Part shown: positions 15,463 through 22,662 of the stretch, in pieces
Layout: each line of letters starts with the position of its first letter
How positions within the stretch are numbered: the stretch's first letter is position 1
Assembly: GCA_027069385.1 (NCBI GenBank)
Contig: JALXER010000006.1
Span: 1 to 31,369, forward strand
Length of the DNA: 31,369 bases
Direction: 5' to 3'
Origin: Paracoccaceae bacterium
GTDB lineage: Bacteria; Pseudomonadota; Alphaproteobacteria; Rhodobacterales; Rhodobacteraceae
The notes under the pieces: model-generated
Databases searched by the model: none
Told to the model about the DNA's origin: nothing
What the model saw: only the letters and a program-made list of their open reading frames with translations
Program-made: the position numbers and the translations under genes

Positions 15463-15489
15463 GCTATACGAAGATTTTTGATCCGTCAA
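15463..15489 (-). promoter_or_regulatory. Candidate promoter of the riboswitch operon
   Basis: On the minus strand TTGACG (15484-15489) and TATAGC (15463-15468) are separated by 15 bases, directly before the riboswitch. The hexamers are fair but the spacer is shorter than the usual 17 bases. Confidence 0.4.
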
Positions 15490-15791
15490 CCACCGACAGA
15501 AATTCGCCCCACCACGTCCATTTCTGTTTTCTCTGATCGCGTGAGAGGATTTGACACGGCTGCAACCGGTCGGGCGCGGAATTCACGAGAAACCCTTGTT
15601 TTATTGGGCTTTCGTCGAGCGAACCAAATCGCCCCGAGGTTCGGTCGGAAAGAGAGAAACGGGGGTTAGAGAGCGTGTCGAGGCGTTCCGGCATTCTCGC
15701 GGGTTCGGTCGCCAGACCTAAACCCCTTTGAAACATAAAGAAAATCACCCCCACATCGGGGCACATTCGCGTTTCAATGAAGGCAAGTGGC
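15490..15791. other. Intergenic stretch with nothing recognised
   Basis: Between the riboswitch promoter and tRNA-Ser I see no convincing gene, RNA or repeat. An open frame of 100 codons on the minus strand lacks a ribosome site and any recognisable composition, and is rejected. Confidence 0.5.
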
Positions 15792-15877
15792 GGAGACGAA
15801 GGGATTCGAACCCTCGATACCGTTCCCGGTATACTCCCTTAGCAGGGGAGCGCCTTCGACCACTCGGCCACGTCTCC
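15792..15877 (-). tRNA. tRNA-Ser (anticodon GCT)
   Basis: The minus strand folds as a class II tRNA: acceptor GGAGACG/CGTCTCC, anticodon stem CTCCC/GGGAG around the loop CTGCTAA (anticodon GCT), a long variable arm ATACCGGGAACGGTAT, and T-loop TTCGAAT. The long variable arm and the anticodon identify serine. No CCA is encoded. It reads AGC and AGU codons. Confidence 0.95.
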
Positions 15878-15956
15878 GTTGACGGGTTTAGCCGGAACAG
15901 GGACGGGGTTACAAGGGCTTTTTTCGGGAATATGGCGTGAATTGCCGGGGGGTGGC

Positions 15957-16889
15957 CTAGAAGCGATAGCGCAGCGAAATGGCACCGACCACCTGGCCTT
16001 CAGGCTGGCGGGTGAATTCGCGGCCCAGCCATGAAACCCCGTAAAACAGATCCAGCCGGTCGCCCTGATAATAGATGCCGGCCCGCACCCGCGGGCGCAA
16101 CAGCGTGGTTTTGATCCGCTTGGAGCGCTGCAGGTAAAAGTTCTCGCCCATCAGCGCGACATCTGCCCCGAGGCCAAACGACCAGTTGGAGGGCTGGTCA
16201 TCGCGGATGCCCGGAAACAGGTTGCCGGTGACGACATCGCGAATGAACATGTCGCCGTTGAAAGGATCACCAAAGCGCAGATCAACCCCGCCGCGCAGAT
16301 AGGTTTCGACTCCGACCTGCGCCTCGAAAAACGGGCGCAGCAGGACACCGCCAAATGGCGCCGTGTCATAGCGATAGTTCAGCGCATAGCTGAACGAAGC
16401 GGTCGGGAAGGTTATATTGCGGATCTCGGTCGAGGTTGCAGCCGAAGGGTCGGTTCCCAGAATATGGTGGAACCAGTCATGCAGCCTCGAAAGGCCTGTT
16501 TGCGGGCCCATCATGACAAATTCGAGGCCAAGCCGCGCATCGGCATTGTCGCGGCTGTAATGGGTAAACAGCCCAAAGGACAAGGCTCCGGCATAGCGCC
16601 GGTCCTTTTTGGGGTTGGTAACTTCGAGATTTGCGGGGGCGATGATTTCGGCCCGCAGCCGGAATTCGAGCAACTGCCCCGGGACTTCGGGGCGTTGCCC
16701 CTGCCATCGCGGACCGGTGAAAAAGCTGTAGGCAACCGAGCCGGTGCGCCACCGGTCCTGCCCGTCGCCGATCAGGTCGTTGGTAAACACTATGGTATGG
16801 CCAAGGCGAAACCGTTCCTGTGCCGCGCCGGATGACGCAATAGCACACAGGATGAATACCAGTCGCAAAAAGCCCTTTTGAATACCCAT
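15957..16889 (-). CDS. LpxR-like outer membrane lipid A deacylase family protein (DUF2219)
   Basis: A 310-residue protein with a signal peptide (about 24 residues, ending SSGAA|QE) and a C-terminal Phe within LRYRF, the outer-membrane beta-barrel sorting signal. Alternating hydrophobic and polar strands fill the rest. Near the N-terminus FTNDLIGDGQDRWRTGS matches the LpxR family motif (N-D ... D-R-W-x-T-x-G), in which Asn, Asp and Thr build the calcium site. LpxR removes the 3'-acyloxyacyl chain of lipid A at the cell surface. Activity cannot be concluded from the family match alone. The ATG at 16889 is preferred to earlier starts because it begins the signal peptide directly. It is a single gene, downstream of tRNA-Ser in map order and on the same strand. 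Confidence 0.82.
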   Translation of the reverse strand: MGIQKGFLRLVFILCAIASSGAAQERFRLGHTIVFTNDLIGDGQDRWRTGSVAYSFFTGPRWQGQRPEVPGQLLEFRLRAEIIAPANLEVTNPKKDRRYAGALSFGLFTHYSRDNADARLGLEFVMMGPQTGLSRLHDWFHHILGTDPSAATSTEIRNITFPTASFSYALNYRYDTAPFGGVLLRPFFEAQVGVETYLRGGVDLRFGDPFNGDMFIRDVVTGNLFPGIRDDQPSNWSFGLGADVALMGENFYLQRSKRIKTTLLRPRVRAGIYYQGDRLDLFYGVSWLGREFTRQPEGQVVGAISLRYRF

Positions 16890-17035
16890 TTCTATCCACA
16901 AAACAACGTTGAACGATAAAACCATAAAACCGTTACCAAAGTAACACCGAATTTCCGAACCGGGCAACATGCGTATTTCGCTTGCCAATCGGGGGCAGAC
17001 TTGCCAGATTGGCCGGTGCCGGAATCCTCCGGCGA

Positions 17036-17160
17036 TTCTCAGGGCGGGGTGCAATTCCCCACCGGCGGTGACAGCCCGCGAGCGCCCCGGCAACGGGGGT
17101 CAGCAGATACCGGTGAAATTCCGGAGCCGACGGTGATAGTCCGGATGGAAGAGAAAAGGG
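17036..17160 (+). promoter_or_regulatory. FMN riboswitch (RFN element)
   Basis: AGGGCGGGGTGCAATTCCCC, ACCGGCGGTGACAGCCCGCGAG, GCAGATACCGGTGAAATTCC and GGAGCCGACGGTGATAGTCC follow in order and match the RFN consensus, ending with GGATGGAAGAGA. A hairpin with arms CACCGG (17162-17167) and CCGGTG (17180-17185) follows and may be the expression platform that controls the downstream transporter gene. The 340-base gap between 16890 and 17229 holds only this element and its upstream leader. Confidence 0.95.
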
Positions 17161-17229
17161 TCACCGGTGCGGTTGCGCGCCGGTGCGCCTGTCGTCCTGA
17201 TTCAAAATCTGTCTTTGAAAGGGCACATA

Positions 17230-18114
17230 ATGAATCAGATTTCCCTAAACACAATTCGTTCGGCTGCGCTGCGCGGGGCGGTGTATATGGTGCTGGCCGG
17301 AACCGCGTTTGCGTTGGTCAATGTGGCCATGCAGAAACTGACGATGCAGTTAGAGGTCAGTTCGACCTCGGCTGCGTTCTGGCAGTATTTTATCGCGATG
17401 ATGTTCAGCCTGCCGGTGGTGTTCCGGTTTGGCCTGCGCCGGTTGAAAACCGCCTATCCGGTCTGGCATGTGGCGCGGATCGTGCTGGCAGTGGCCGGTA
17501 TCCAGTTCTGGGTGGCGGGGTTGGCACATGTGCCGATCTGGCAGGCGATCGCGCTGGTAATGACCTCTCCGTTTTTCGTGACGCTGGGGGCGATGCTGTT
17601 CTTGCAGGAAAAGGTAGGTCCGGCGCGCTGGCTGGCGCTGGGGGCGGGGTTTGCCGGAGCATTGGTTATTCTTGAGCCGTGGGCCGACGGGTTTTCAGCC
17701 TATGCGTTGATGCCGGTGGTCGCGGCGGCGCTTTGGGCGGGGTCTTCCCTGCTGACCAAACGGCTGACGCAGGTGGAAGATGCGCAAAAGGTTACGGTTT
17801 ACCTGCTGGCGCTGTTATTGCCGGTTAACGCGGTGTTCGCCGGAGCAGGGAGCGGTTTTGCCGTACCTGGCGGGGCGGCGATCTGGATCCTCCTTGGCGC
17901 GGGGCTGTTGACGGCGTTGGCGCAGTACCTGCTGGCGCGGGCCTATGAGTGCGCCGATGCCTCTTACATCCAGCCCTTTGACCTGCTGAAACTGCCGCTG
18001 AATGTGTTGGCGGGGTGGCTGGTATTCGGATATTTGCCCTCGGGGAACCTGTGGGTGGGGGCGCTGTTGATCATCGGGGCGTCTGTTTTCGTGATGCAGC
18101 AAGAAAACCGCTAG
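17230..18114 (+). CDS. ribN: EamA-family transporter, RibN-type riboflavin importer
   Basis: A 294-residue integral membrane protein with about ten hydrophobic segments in two homologous halves, typical of the EamA/DMT superfamily: first half near VYMVLAGTAFALVNVAM, second half near ALMPVVAAALWAGSSLLTKR. The FMN riboswitch immediately upstream makes flavin transport the natural role, and RibN in alphaproteobacteria is such a riboswitch-controlled riboflavin importer. The ATG at 17230 has AAAGGG about 7 bases upstream; an earlier in-frame start at 17167 would lie in the riboswitch expression platform. Length and fold match RibN, so I give the symbol with moderate certainty. Confidence 0.85.
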   Translation: MNQISLNTIRSAALRGAVYMVLAGTAFALVNVAMQKLTMQLEVSSTSAAFWQYFIAMMFSLPVVFRFGLRRLKTAYPVWHVARIVLAVAGIQFWVAGLAHVPIWQAIALVMTSPFFVTLGAMLFLQEKVGPARWLALGAGFAGALVILEPWADGFSAYALMPVVAAALWAGSSLLTKRLTQVEDAQKVTVYLLALLLPVNAVFAGAGSGFAVPGGAAIWILLGAGLLTALAQYLLARAYECADASYIQPFDLLKLPLNVLAGWLVFGYLPSGNLWVGALLIIGASVFVMQQENR

Positions 18115-18152
18115 GCACCGGAAATCGGGGCTTGAAAACCTTTGTCTGATTA

Positions 18153-18178
18153 ACCCTACTAAACCGGTTTAGTAGGGT
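18153..18178. terminator. 26-base perfect palindrome between convergent genes
   Basis: The arms ACCCTACTAAACC and GGTTTAGTAGGGT are perfectly complementary, leaving CCGG as a possible tetraloop, and GATT/AATC pairs extend the stem outside one mismatch. It lies between the end of ribN and the end of the GST gene, where a bidirectional terminator would be expected, but no T-run follows on either strand. It may instead be a protein-binding site. Confidence 0.5.
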
Positions 18179-18292
18179 CAATCGGGTAAGCGTAACTTGC
18201 TGTAATATAAAATAATATTCCAGTTTAACGAATTTCGGGCTGGTGGTTTCCGGCGCGGGGAACCAAACGGCCACCGCGCCGGCAGCGCCGCG

Positions 18293-18946
18293 CTATTTGC
18301 GCTTGTCAGACCCGACGGCGCGGCCCTTGATCACCGCGGGGCGTTCGCCAACCCGTTTGATCCACGCCGCCACGTTGGGGGTTTTTGACATGTCATGGCC
18401 CTGGCGTTTCCACAAGGTCACCCAGCCCCAGGTCGCGATATCGGCGATAGAGAAATCCCCCGCGATAAAGTCGCGACCCTCCAATTGCTTGTCCAGCACG
18501 CCATACAGGCGCGAAACCTCTTTGCTGTACCGCTCTTTGGCATAGGGAATGTCGTGGGGCGGGTCCATATCGGGGGCGTAAACCAGAAAATGATGCGCCT
18601 GACCGGCCATCGGTCCAACGCCACCGACCTGCCAGAACAGCCATTGGTCTACCTCGATCCGGTTGCGCTCCGAATTGCCGCCGAGCTTGCCGGTCTTGCG
18701 GGCCAGATACTGCAAAATGGCACCGCTTTCGAAAATGGAAATCGGTTCGCCGTCGGGGCCGTCCGGGTCTACGATGGCCGGTATTTTACCATTGGGTGAT
18801 ACCGCCAGAAACTCGGGCGTAAACTGATCACCCTTGCCGATATCGATCATGTGGACGGTATAGTCCAGCCCCAGTTCCTCTAACGCAATCGGGATTTTCC
18901 AGCCATTGGGGGTGGGCCAGTAATACAGGTCAATCGGTTTGTTCAT
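18293..18946 (-). CDS. YfcG-like glutathione S-transferase (disulfide-bond oxidoreductase)
   Basis: A 217-residue protein. The N-terminal thioredoxin-like domain has YYWPTPNGWKIPIALEE and the glutathione-binding block SPNGKIPAIVDPDG with FESGAILQYLA (about residues 50-81). The helical C-domain has WLFWQVGGVGPMAGQAHHF and FSIADIATWGWV. These motifs are those of the Nu-class YfcG/YghU group, which lacks a Tyr/Ser/Cys catalytic residue and reduces disulfides with glutathione. Length is right for YfcG (about 215). It is a single gene, convergent with ribN. Confidence 0.9.
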   Translation of the reverse strand: MNKPIDLYYWPTPNGWKIPIALEELGLDYTVHMIDIGKGDQFTPEFLAVSPNGKIPAIVDPDGPDGEPISIFESGAILQYLARKTGKLGGNSERNRIEVDQWLFWQVGGVGPMAGQAHHFLVYAPDMDPPHDIPYAKERYSKEVSRLYGVLDKQLEGRDFIAGDFSIADIATWGWVTLWKRQGHDMSKTPNVAAWIKRVGERPAVIKGRAVGSDKRK

Positions 18947-19040
18947 CAGGGTATCCTTTGTTATTGCATTGCCATAAGTTGCTTATTACAAGTCTGAATT
19001 CAAGTGGTTCACAGATAGTTCATTTGGAGAATGCAGGTAT

Positions 19041-20144
19041 ATGGATCAAGAGTTTATTAAATTGTTCGGTGCAAATGTTTCTCGAAACCAGATTGTCTCT
19101 GTTCAGTTGAAAAAATCCAGATGGGATGTGCTTTATCGCGCGGTGCTTGTACTCATCGGGATTATTTGGGCAATACTTGTGGCGGGTTTGATTTACCGGA
19201 TTGAACTTGTCACGGATGCATTTGACTTTTTTTCCTCGATGGAACACAGATGGCAACAACTTTTTCCTCAAGATGAAGCCCTAGACATAACGCTATTGGT
19301 GGTTGTCCCTTTGATCGCTACCGTCTGGGTGTTTTTATGGAGCTTCGACGCGCTCACCCCGTATCTTCGCTTTGCAAGACCCGTAGTAGTTCTTTCGAAC
19401 ACTAAACTATTGGGGCCCGTTATGCGCCTTTCCCTTGCCGATACAGTAACCAATACAATTAGCCGTATCGTTGAGAGCAGAAACCCACATTTTAATGGCT
19501 TTATTGCATTACCGGATCTATCGGTGCGCTATAGAACCGGCGATCTTATAGGGGGGCGGGGAGATATTGGTAGTCGCAAATACTCGCCTTCTTTTTACCC
19601 TGTTTTGTCGGAACTAAGCCCTGTGCAGCCTTTGTATGCAATAATGTATGACCTAAATGTAGCGTTTCAGGTGGGGTTTTTATTAGCTAACACTTTCTTT
19701 CTTGTTTGGTTCGGTTTGGCTATATACTTTTGGTTGTTATTCGCCTTGGATTTAGCATCTGTTTTCTATGGAAAAGCAGAAATAATAAACGCCTTTTCCA
19801 TATTTTTCAAATACATCATTCTATATTCGGCGTTCAATATTGGATCGGTTTTAGTATTCAGGATGGTTACGGGGTGGTTGCTGCGCAATGGATGGACTCG
19901 TTTACATGTTTTGGAATTTGATGGCACAGGCCTAAGGTCCAAGATGCTATTGGGAGATGCCGGATATGGGCAGGCATACTGGACACAATCAGAGTTCCAC
20001 GAAGCGCTTGAGTCAGAACTGGGAATTACGGCTTGGCGTTCCACCTTGTTTAAATTGGATCATTGGTTGCTTCCTGGCAAAAGTGTGAAATCAACCATTG
20101 AAAAGCTTAAAACTATTGAATCAGAAGATAGCACAATCAATTAG
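19041..20144 (+). CDS. Low-GC orphan membrane protein, function unknown
   Basis: A 367-residue protein that I do not recognise. Four strongly hydrophobic segments are visible: about 32-55 (LVLIGIIWAILVAGLIY), 82-105 (ITLLVVVPLIATVWVFLW), 213-245 (FLLANTFFLVWFGLAIYFW) and 255-285 (FKYIILYSAFNIGSVLVF), with a soluble stretch of about 105 residues between the second and third, and a soluble C-terminus. Composition is clearly AT-richer than all flanking genes, which suggests recent horizontal gain. It stands alone between the GST gene and metZ. The weak upstream sequence (TGGAGAATGCAGGTATATG) provides GGAG about 12 bases or AGG 5 bases before the start. Confidence 0.75.
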   Translation: MDQEFIKLFGANVSRNQIVSVQLKKSRWDVLYRAVLVLIGIIWAILVAGLIYRIELVTDAFDFFSSMEHRWQQLFPQDEALDITLLVVVPLIATVWVFLWSFDALTPYLRFARPVVVLSNTKLLGPVMRLSLADTVTNTISRIVESRNPHFNGFIALPDLSVRYRTGDLIGGRGDIGSRKYSPSFYPVLSELSPVQPLYAIMYDLNVAFQVGFLLANTFFLVWFGLAIYFWLLFALDLASVFYGKAEIINAFSIFFKYIILYSAFNIGSVLVFRMVTGWLLRNGWTRLHVLEFDGTGLRSKMLLGDAGYGQAYWTQSEFHEALESELGITAWRSTLFKLDHWLLPGKSVKSTIEKLKTIESEDSTIN

Positions 20145-20157
20145 GGTCAGGACCCTA
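20142..20157 (+). terminator. Short hairpin at the stop of the orphan membrane protein gene
   Basis: TAGGGT and ACCCTA pair around the loop CAGG, overlapping the TAG stop codon. No T-run follows, so it is a weak terminator candidate. Confidence 0.3.
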
Positions 20158-20249
20158 GCTAGACAGCGGTAACCGTGCGCGATCTCTCTTTTCAAGGAAA
20201 TGGGTATTCATAGTCCTTGATACTTATTGCGTGAAGTGGTAGCCAAAAA

Positions 20250-20310
20250 TCAGTGGCGATTTGGCAGACTAGCTTGCGGGCCACGATAAATATTCCGCTA
20301 AAGAGGTCGC
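20250..20310 (+). promoter_or_regulatory. SAM-II riboswitch
   Basis: GTGGCGATTTGG, then CTTGCGGGCCACG, TAAAT and CCGCTAAAGAGG follow in order. GTGGC (20253-20257) pairs with GCCAC (20280-20284) as P1, and GCTAAA lies where the pseudoknot strand of the metA-type SAM-II fold is expected. It precedes the metZ-type gene by about 60 bases, the usual kind of target in alphaproteobacteria, and should lower its expression when S-adenosylmethionine is high. Confidence 0.82.
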
Positions 20311-20367
20311 GGCACGTTTGCCCGATCCCATCGACGCAAACCAGGGGCCGGATTCTCCGGAGAAAAC

Positions 20368-21555
20368 ATGTCTGATAATTGGAAACCGCGCACCAGACTG
20401 GTGCATACAGGATCACGGCGCAGCCAATATGGCGAGCTTAGCGAGGCGTTATTCCTGACGCAGGGGTTCGTTTACCCGTCCGCCGAAGCCGCCGAAGCGC
20501 GCTTTGTGCAAAGTGGCGAGGATGAATATATCTATGCCCGCTATGGCAACCCCACCGTTGCCATGTTCGAAGACCGCATCGCCGCGCTCGAAGGGGCCGA
20601 GGCCGCGTTTGCCACCGCATCGGGCATGGCGGCGATCAGCGGGGTGCTGTTTTGCCAGTTGAAATCGGGGGATCATGTGGTCGCGGCCAGGGCGCTGTTC
20701 GGTTCTTGCCTCTATATCACCGAAACCCTGCTGCCCGATATGGGGGTCGAGGTCACCTTTGTGGACGGCATCGATCTGGACCAGTGGCGCGCCGCCATGC
20801 GCCCCGACACCAAACTGGTGTTTTTCGAGACCGTCTCCAACCCGACGCTGGAGGTCATCGATATTCGCGCCGTTGCCGATATTGCCCATGCGAGCGGCGC
20901 AATGGTGGTGGTGGACAACGTGTTCAGCACGCCGGTGTTTTCGCGGGCGCTGGAATACGGGGCCGATGTGGTGGTGTACTCGGCCACCAAACATATCGAC
21001 GGGCAGGGCCGTTGTCTGGGCGGCGTGGTGCTGGGAAAACGTGACTTTGTGCGCGGGACGCTGGAAACCTATCTTAAACATACCGGCGGGGCGCTTAGCC
21101 CATTCAATGCGTGGGTGATGCTCAAGGGCCTTGAAACCCTTGATCTGCGCTGTCGTGCGCAGGCCGATACCGCCCTGTTTCTGGCGCAATCGCTGCAAGG
21201 CCATCCCGGCCTGAAATCGGTGATCTTTCCGGGGCTGGACAACCACCCGCAGCATGATCTGGCCATGACCCAGATGGAGGCCGGCGGCACGGTGCTGGCG
21301 CTGGAACTGGCGGGCGGCAAGGCAGCGGCATTCGCGTTTCTGGACGCGCTAGATATCGTGCTGATCTCTAACAATCTGGGTGATGCCAAAAGCATTATCA
21401 CCCATCCGGCTACCACCACCCACCAACGGCTGGACCCTGACCAACGCGCCGCGCTGGGCATTTCCGACGGGCTGGTGCGGCTTTCGGTCGGGCTGGAAGA
21501 TCGGCAGGACCTGCTTGACGATATCGTGAACGCCTTGAATTCGACACAAAGTTGA
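20368..21555 (+). CDS. metZ: O-succinylhomoserine sulfhydrylase (MetZ-type)
   Basis: A 395-residue Cys/Met metabolism PLP enzyme. The PLP lysine is K208 in VVYSATKHIDGQGRCLGG, and GSRRSQYGELSEALFLTQ and YARYGNPTVAMFEDR near the N-terminus are the substrate and cofactor segments of this family. SKH/TKH variants separate family members, and the sequence GQGRCLGGVVLG with FVYPSAEAAEARF fits MetZ, which makes homocysteine from O-succinylhomoserine and sulfide. The SAM-II riboswitch upstream confirms a methionine-pathway role. GGAG stands 6 bases before the ATG at 20368. Cystathionine gamma-synthase is the main alternative, less likely from sequence and context. Confidence 0.9.
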   Translation: MSDNWKPRTRLVHTGSRRSQYGELSEALFLTQGFVYPSAEAAEARFVQSGEDEYIYARYGNPTVAMFEDRIAALEGAEAAFATASGMAAISGVLFCQLKSGDHVVAARALFGSCLYITETLLPDMGVEVTFVDGIDLDQWRAAMRPDTKLVFFETVSNPTLEVIDIRAVADIAHASGAMVVVDNVFSTPVFSRALEYGADVVVYSATKHIDGQGRCLGGVVLGKRDFVRGTLETYLKHTGGALSPFNAWVMLKGLETLDLRCRAQADTALFLAQSLQGHPGLKSVIFPGLDNHPQHDLAMTQMEAGGTVLALELAGGKAAAFAFLDALDIVLISNNLGDAKSIITHPATTTHQRLDPDQRAALGISDGLVRLSVGLEDRQDLLDDIVNALNSTQS

Positions 21556-21687
21556 TTAAATTCTAATACGTTCATTCTTTAGTAACCTTTTGGTAACAAT
21601 TTGTTAGGCAGTGTTTAAAACTGCCAGAAATTGGCTAGGCTGAAGGTGCTAGGATGGAGGCCCCATGCTCGCCGGGAAGGGAATGCA

Positions 21688-22320
21688 ATGAATGTCATCA
21701 ATCCGGTCATCAAGACCGACACGCAGGATATCGCCAAAACCGGTCGCCCGACACGGCAACAGGCCGAGGAGGCCGTGCGCACCTTGCTGCGCTGGGCGGG
21801 CGATGATCCGACCCGCGAAGGGCTGCTTGATACCCCCAAACGGGTGACCAAGGCCTATGGCCAGTGGTTTCGCGGCTATGACGAAGATCCGGTGGAAATG
21901 CTGCAACGCACCTTTGGCGAGGTTGACGGCTATCAGGGCATGGTGACCCTGTGCAACATCCGCTTTGAAAGCTATTGCGAGCATCACATGGCCCCGATCA
22001 TCGGGGTTGCCCATGTGGCCTATATTCCCACCAGTCGGGTTGTCGGCATTTCCAAGCTGGCCCGCGTGGTCGATACCTATGCCAAGCGTTTGCAGGTACA
22101 GGAAAAGATGAACGCGCAGATCGCCAACACCTTGTTCGAGGTGCTTAAACCCAAAGGGGTTGCGGTGATGCTGGAGGGTGAGCACCATTGCATGTCAACC
22201 CGCGGGGTCCATAAACCCGGGGTGAACATGGTTACCAAGTCGATGCTGGGCAGCTTTGAAACCGATCCCGAGCAACGTCGCGAGTTTATGGATATCGTCA
22301 GGGGATCGACCTCGGGATAG
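21688..22320 (+). CDS. folE: GTP cyclohydrolase I
   Basis: A 210-residue enzyme. The zinc ligands are visible as C97 and H100 in YCEHHMAP and C168 in HHCMSTRG; PTREGLLDTPKRV and ISKLARVVDTYAKRLQVQE are family blocks. It opens GTP to 7,8-dihydroneopterin triphosphate, the first step to tetrahydrofolate and also the precursor of 7-deazaguanines. The ATG at 21688 is preferred over an in-frame start at 21631 because GGGAAGGGA precedes it and the family begins near there. It has its own intergenic region and no operon partner. Confidence 0.95.
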   Translation: MNVINPVIKTDTQDIAKTGRPTRQQAEEAVRTLLRWAGDDPTREGLLDTPKRVTKAYGQWFRGYDEDPVEMLQRTFGEVDGYQGMVTLCNIRFESYCEHHMAPIIGVAHVAYIPTSRVVGISKLARVVDTYAKRLQVQEKMNAQIANTLFEVLKPKGVAVMLEGEHHCMSTRGVHKPGVNMVTKSMLGSFETDPEQRREFMDIVRGSTSG

Positions 22321-22409
22321 GCGGGCAGGGGGCGAATACCGGATTTCCCGAATTCTTCGCAAATGCCGCTTGACCCCCCGCCTGTGCTGTCCTAAATAGG
22401 CCACGGTTT

Positions 22410-22486
22410 GGCGGGGTAGCTCAGGTGGTTAGAGCAGCGGAATCATAATCCGCGTGTCGGGGGTTCAAGTCCCTCTCCCGCTACCA
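22410..22486 (+). tRNA. tRNA with CAT anticodon, probably elongator tRNA-Met
   Basis: A cloverleaf is clear: acceptor arm from GGCGGGG with the 3' strand TCCCGCT and encoded ACCA, D-arm GCTCAGGTGGTTAGAGC, anticodon stem GCGGA/TCCGC around ATCATAA (anticodon CAT), and T-loop TTCAAGT. The layout is that of alphaproteobacterial elongator tRNA-Met. tRNA-Ile2 also has a CAT anticodon and cannot be fully excluded. Confidence 0.9.
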
Positions 22487-22662
22487 AAAACCCACATAGT
22501 TGTTGCGATTGACGGCATGTTGTCTGTGTAGGGGTCGGCCTGTCGGGCCGCGTGCAAATCTGCAACGGCTTTGGTTTTTCGACATCTTCGGACTGGTCTG
22601 CCATTGCCGATACGGTTACGCTGCCTTGCGGGGGTGGCACCTTTGACCTTTCAGGATAAACC

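Noticed and set aside
15464..15766. A 100-codon minus-strand frame upstream of the cobalamin riboswitch
   Set aside because: It has no ribosome site, no recognisable sequence, and overlaps the candidate promoter.
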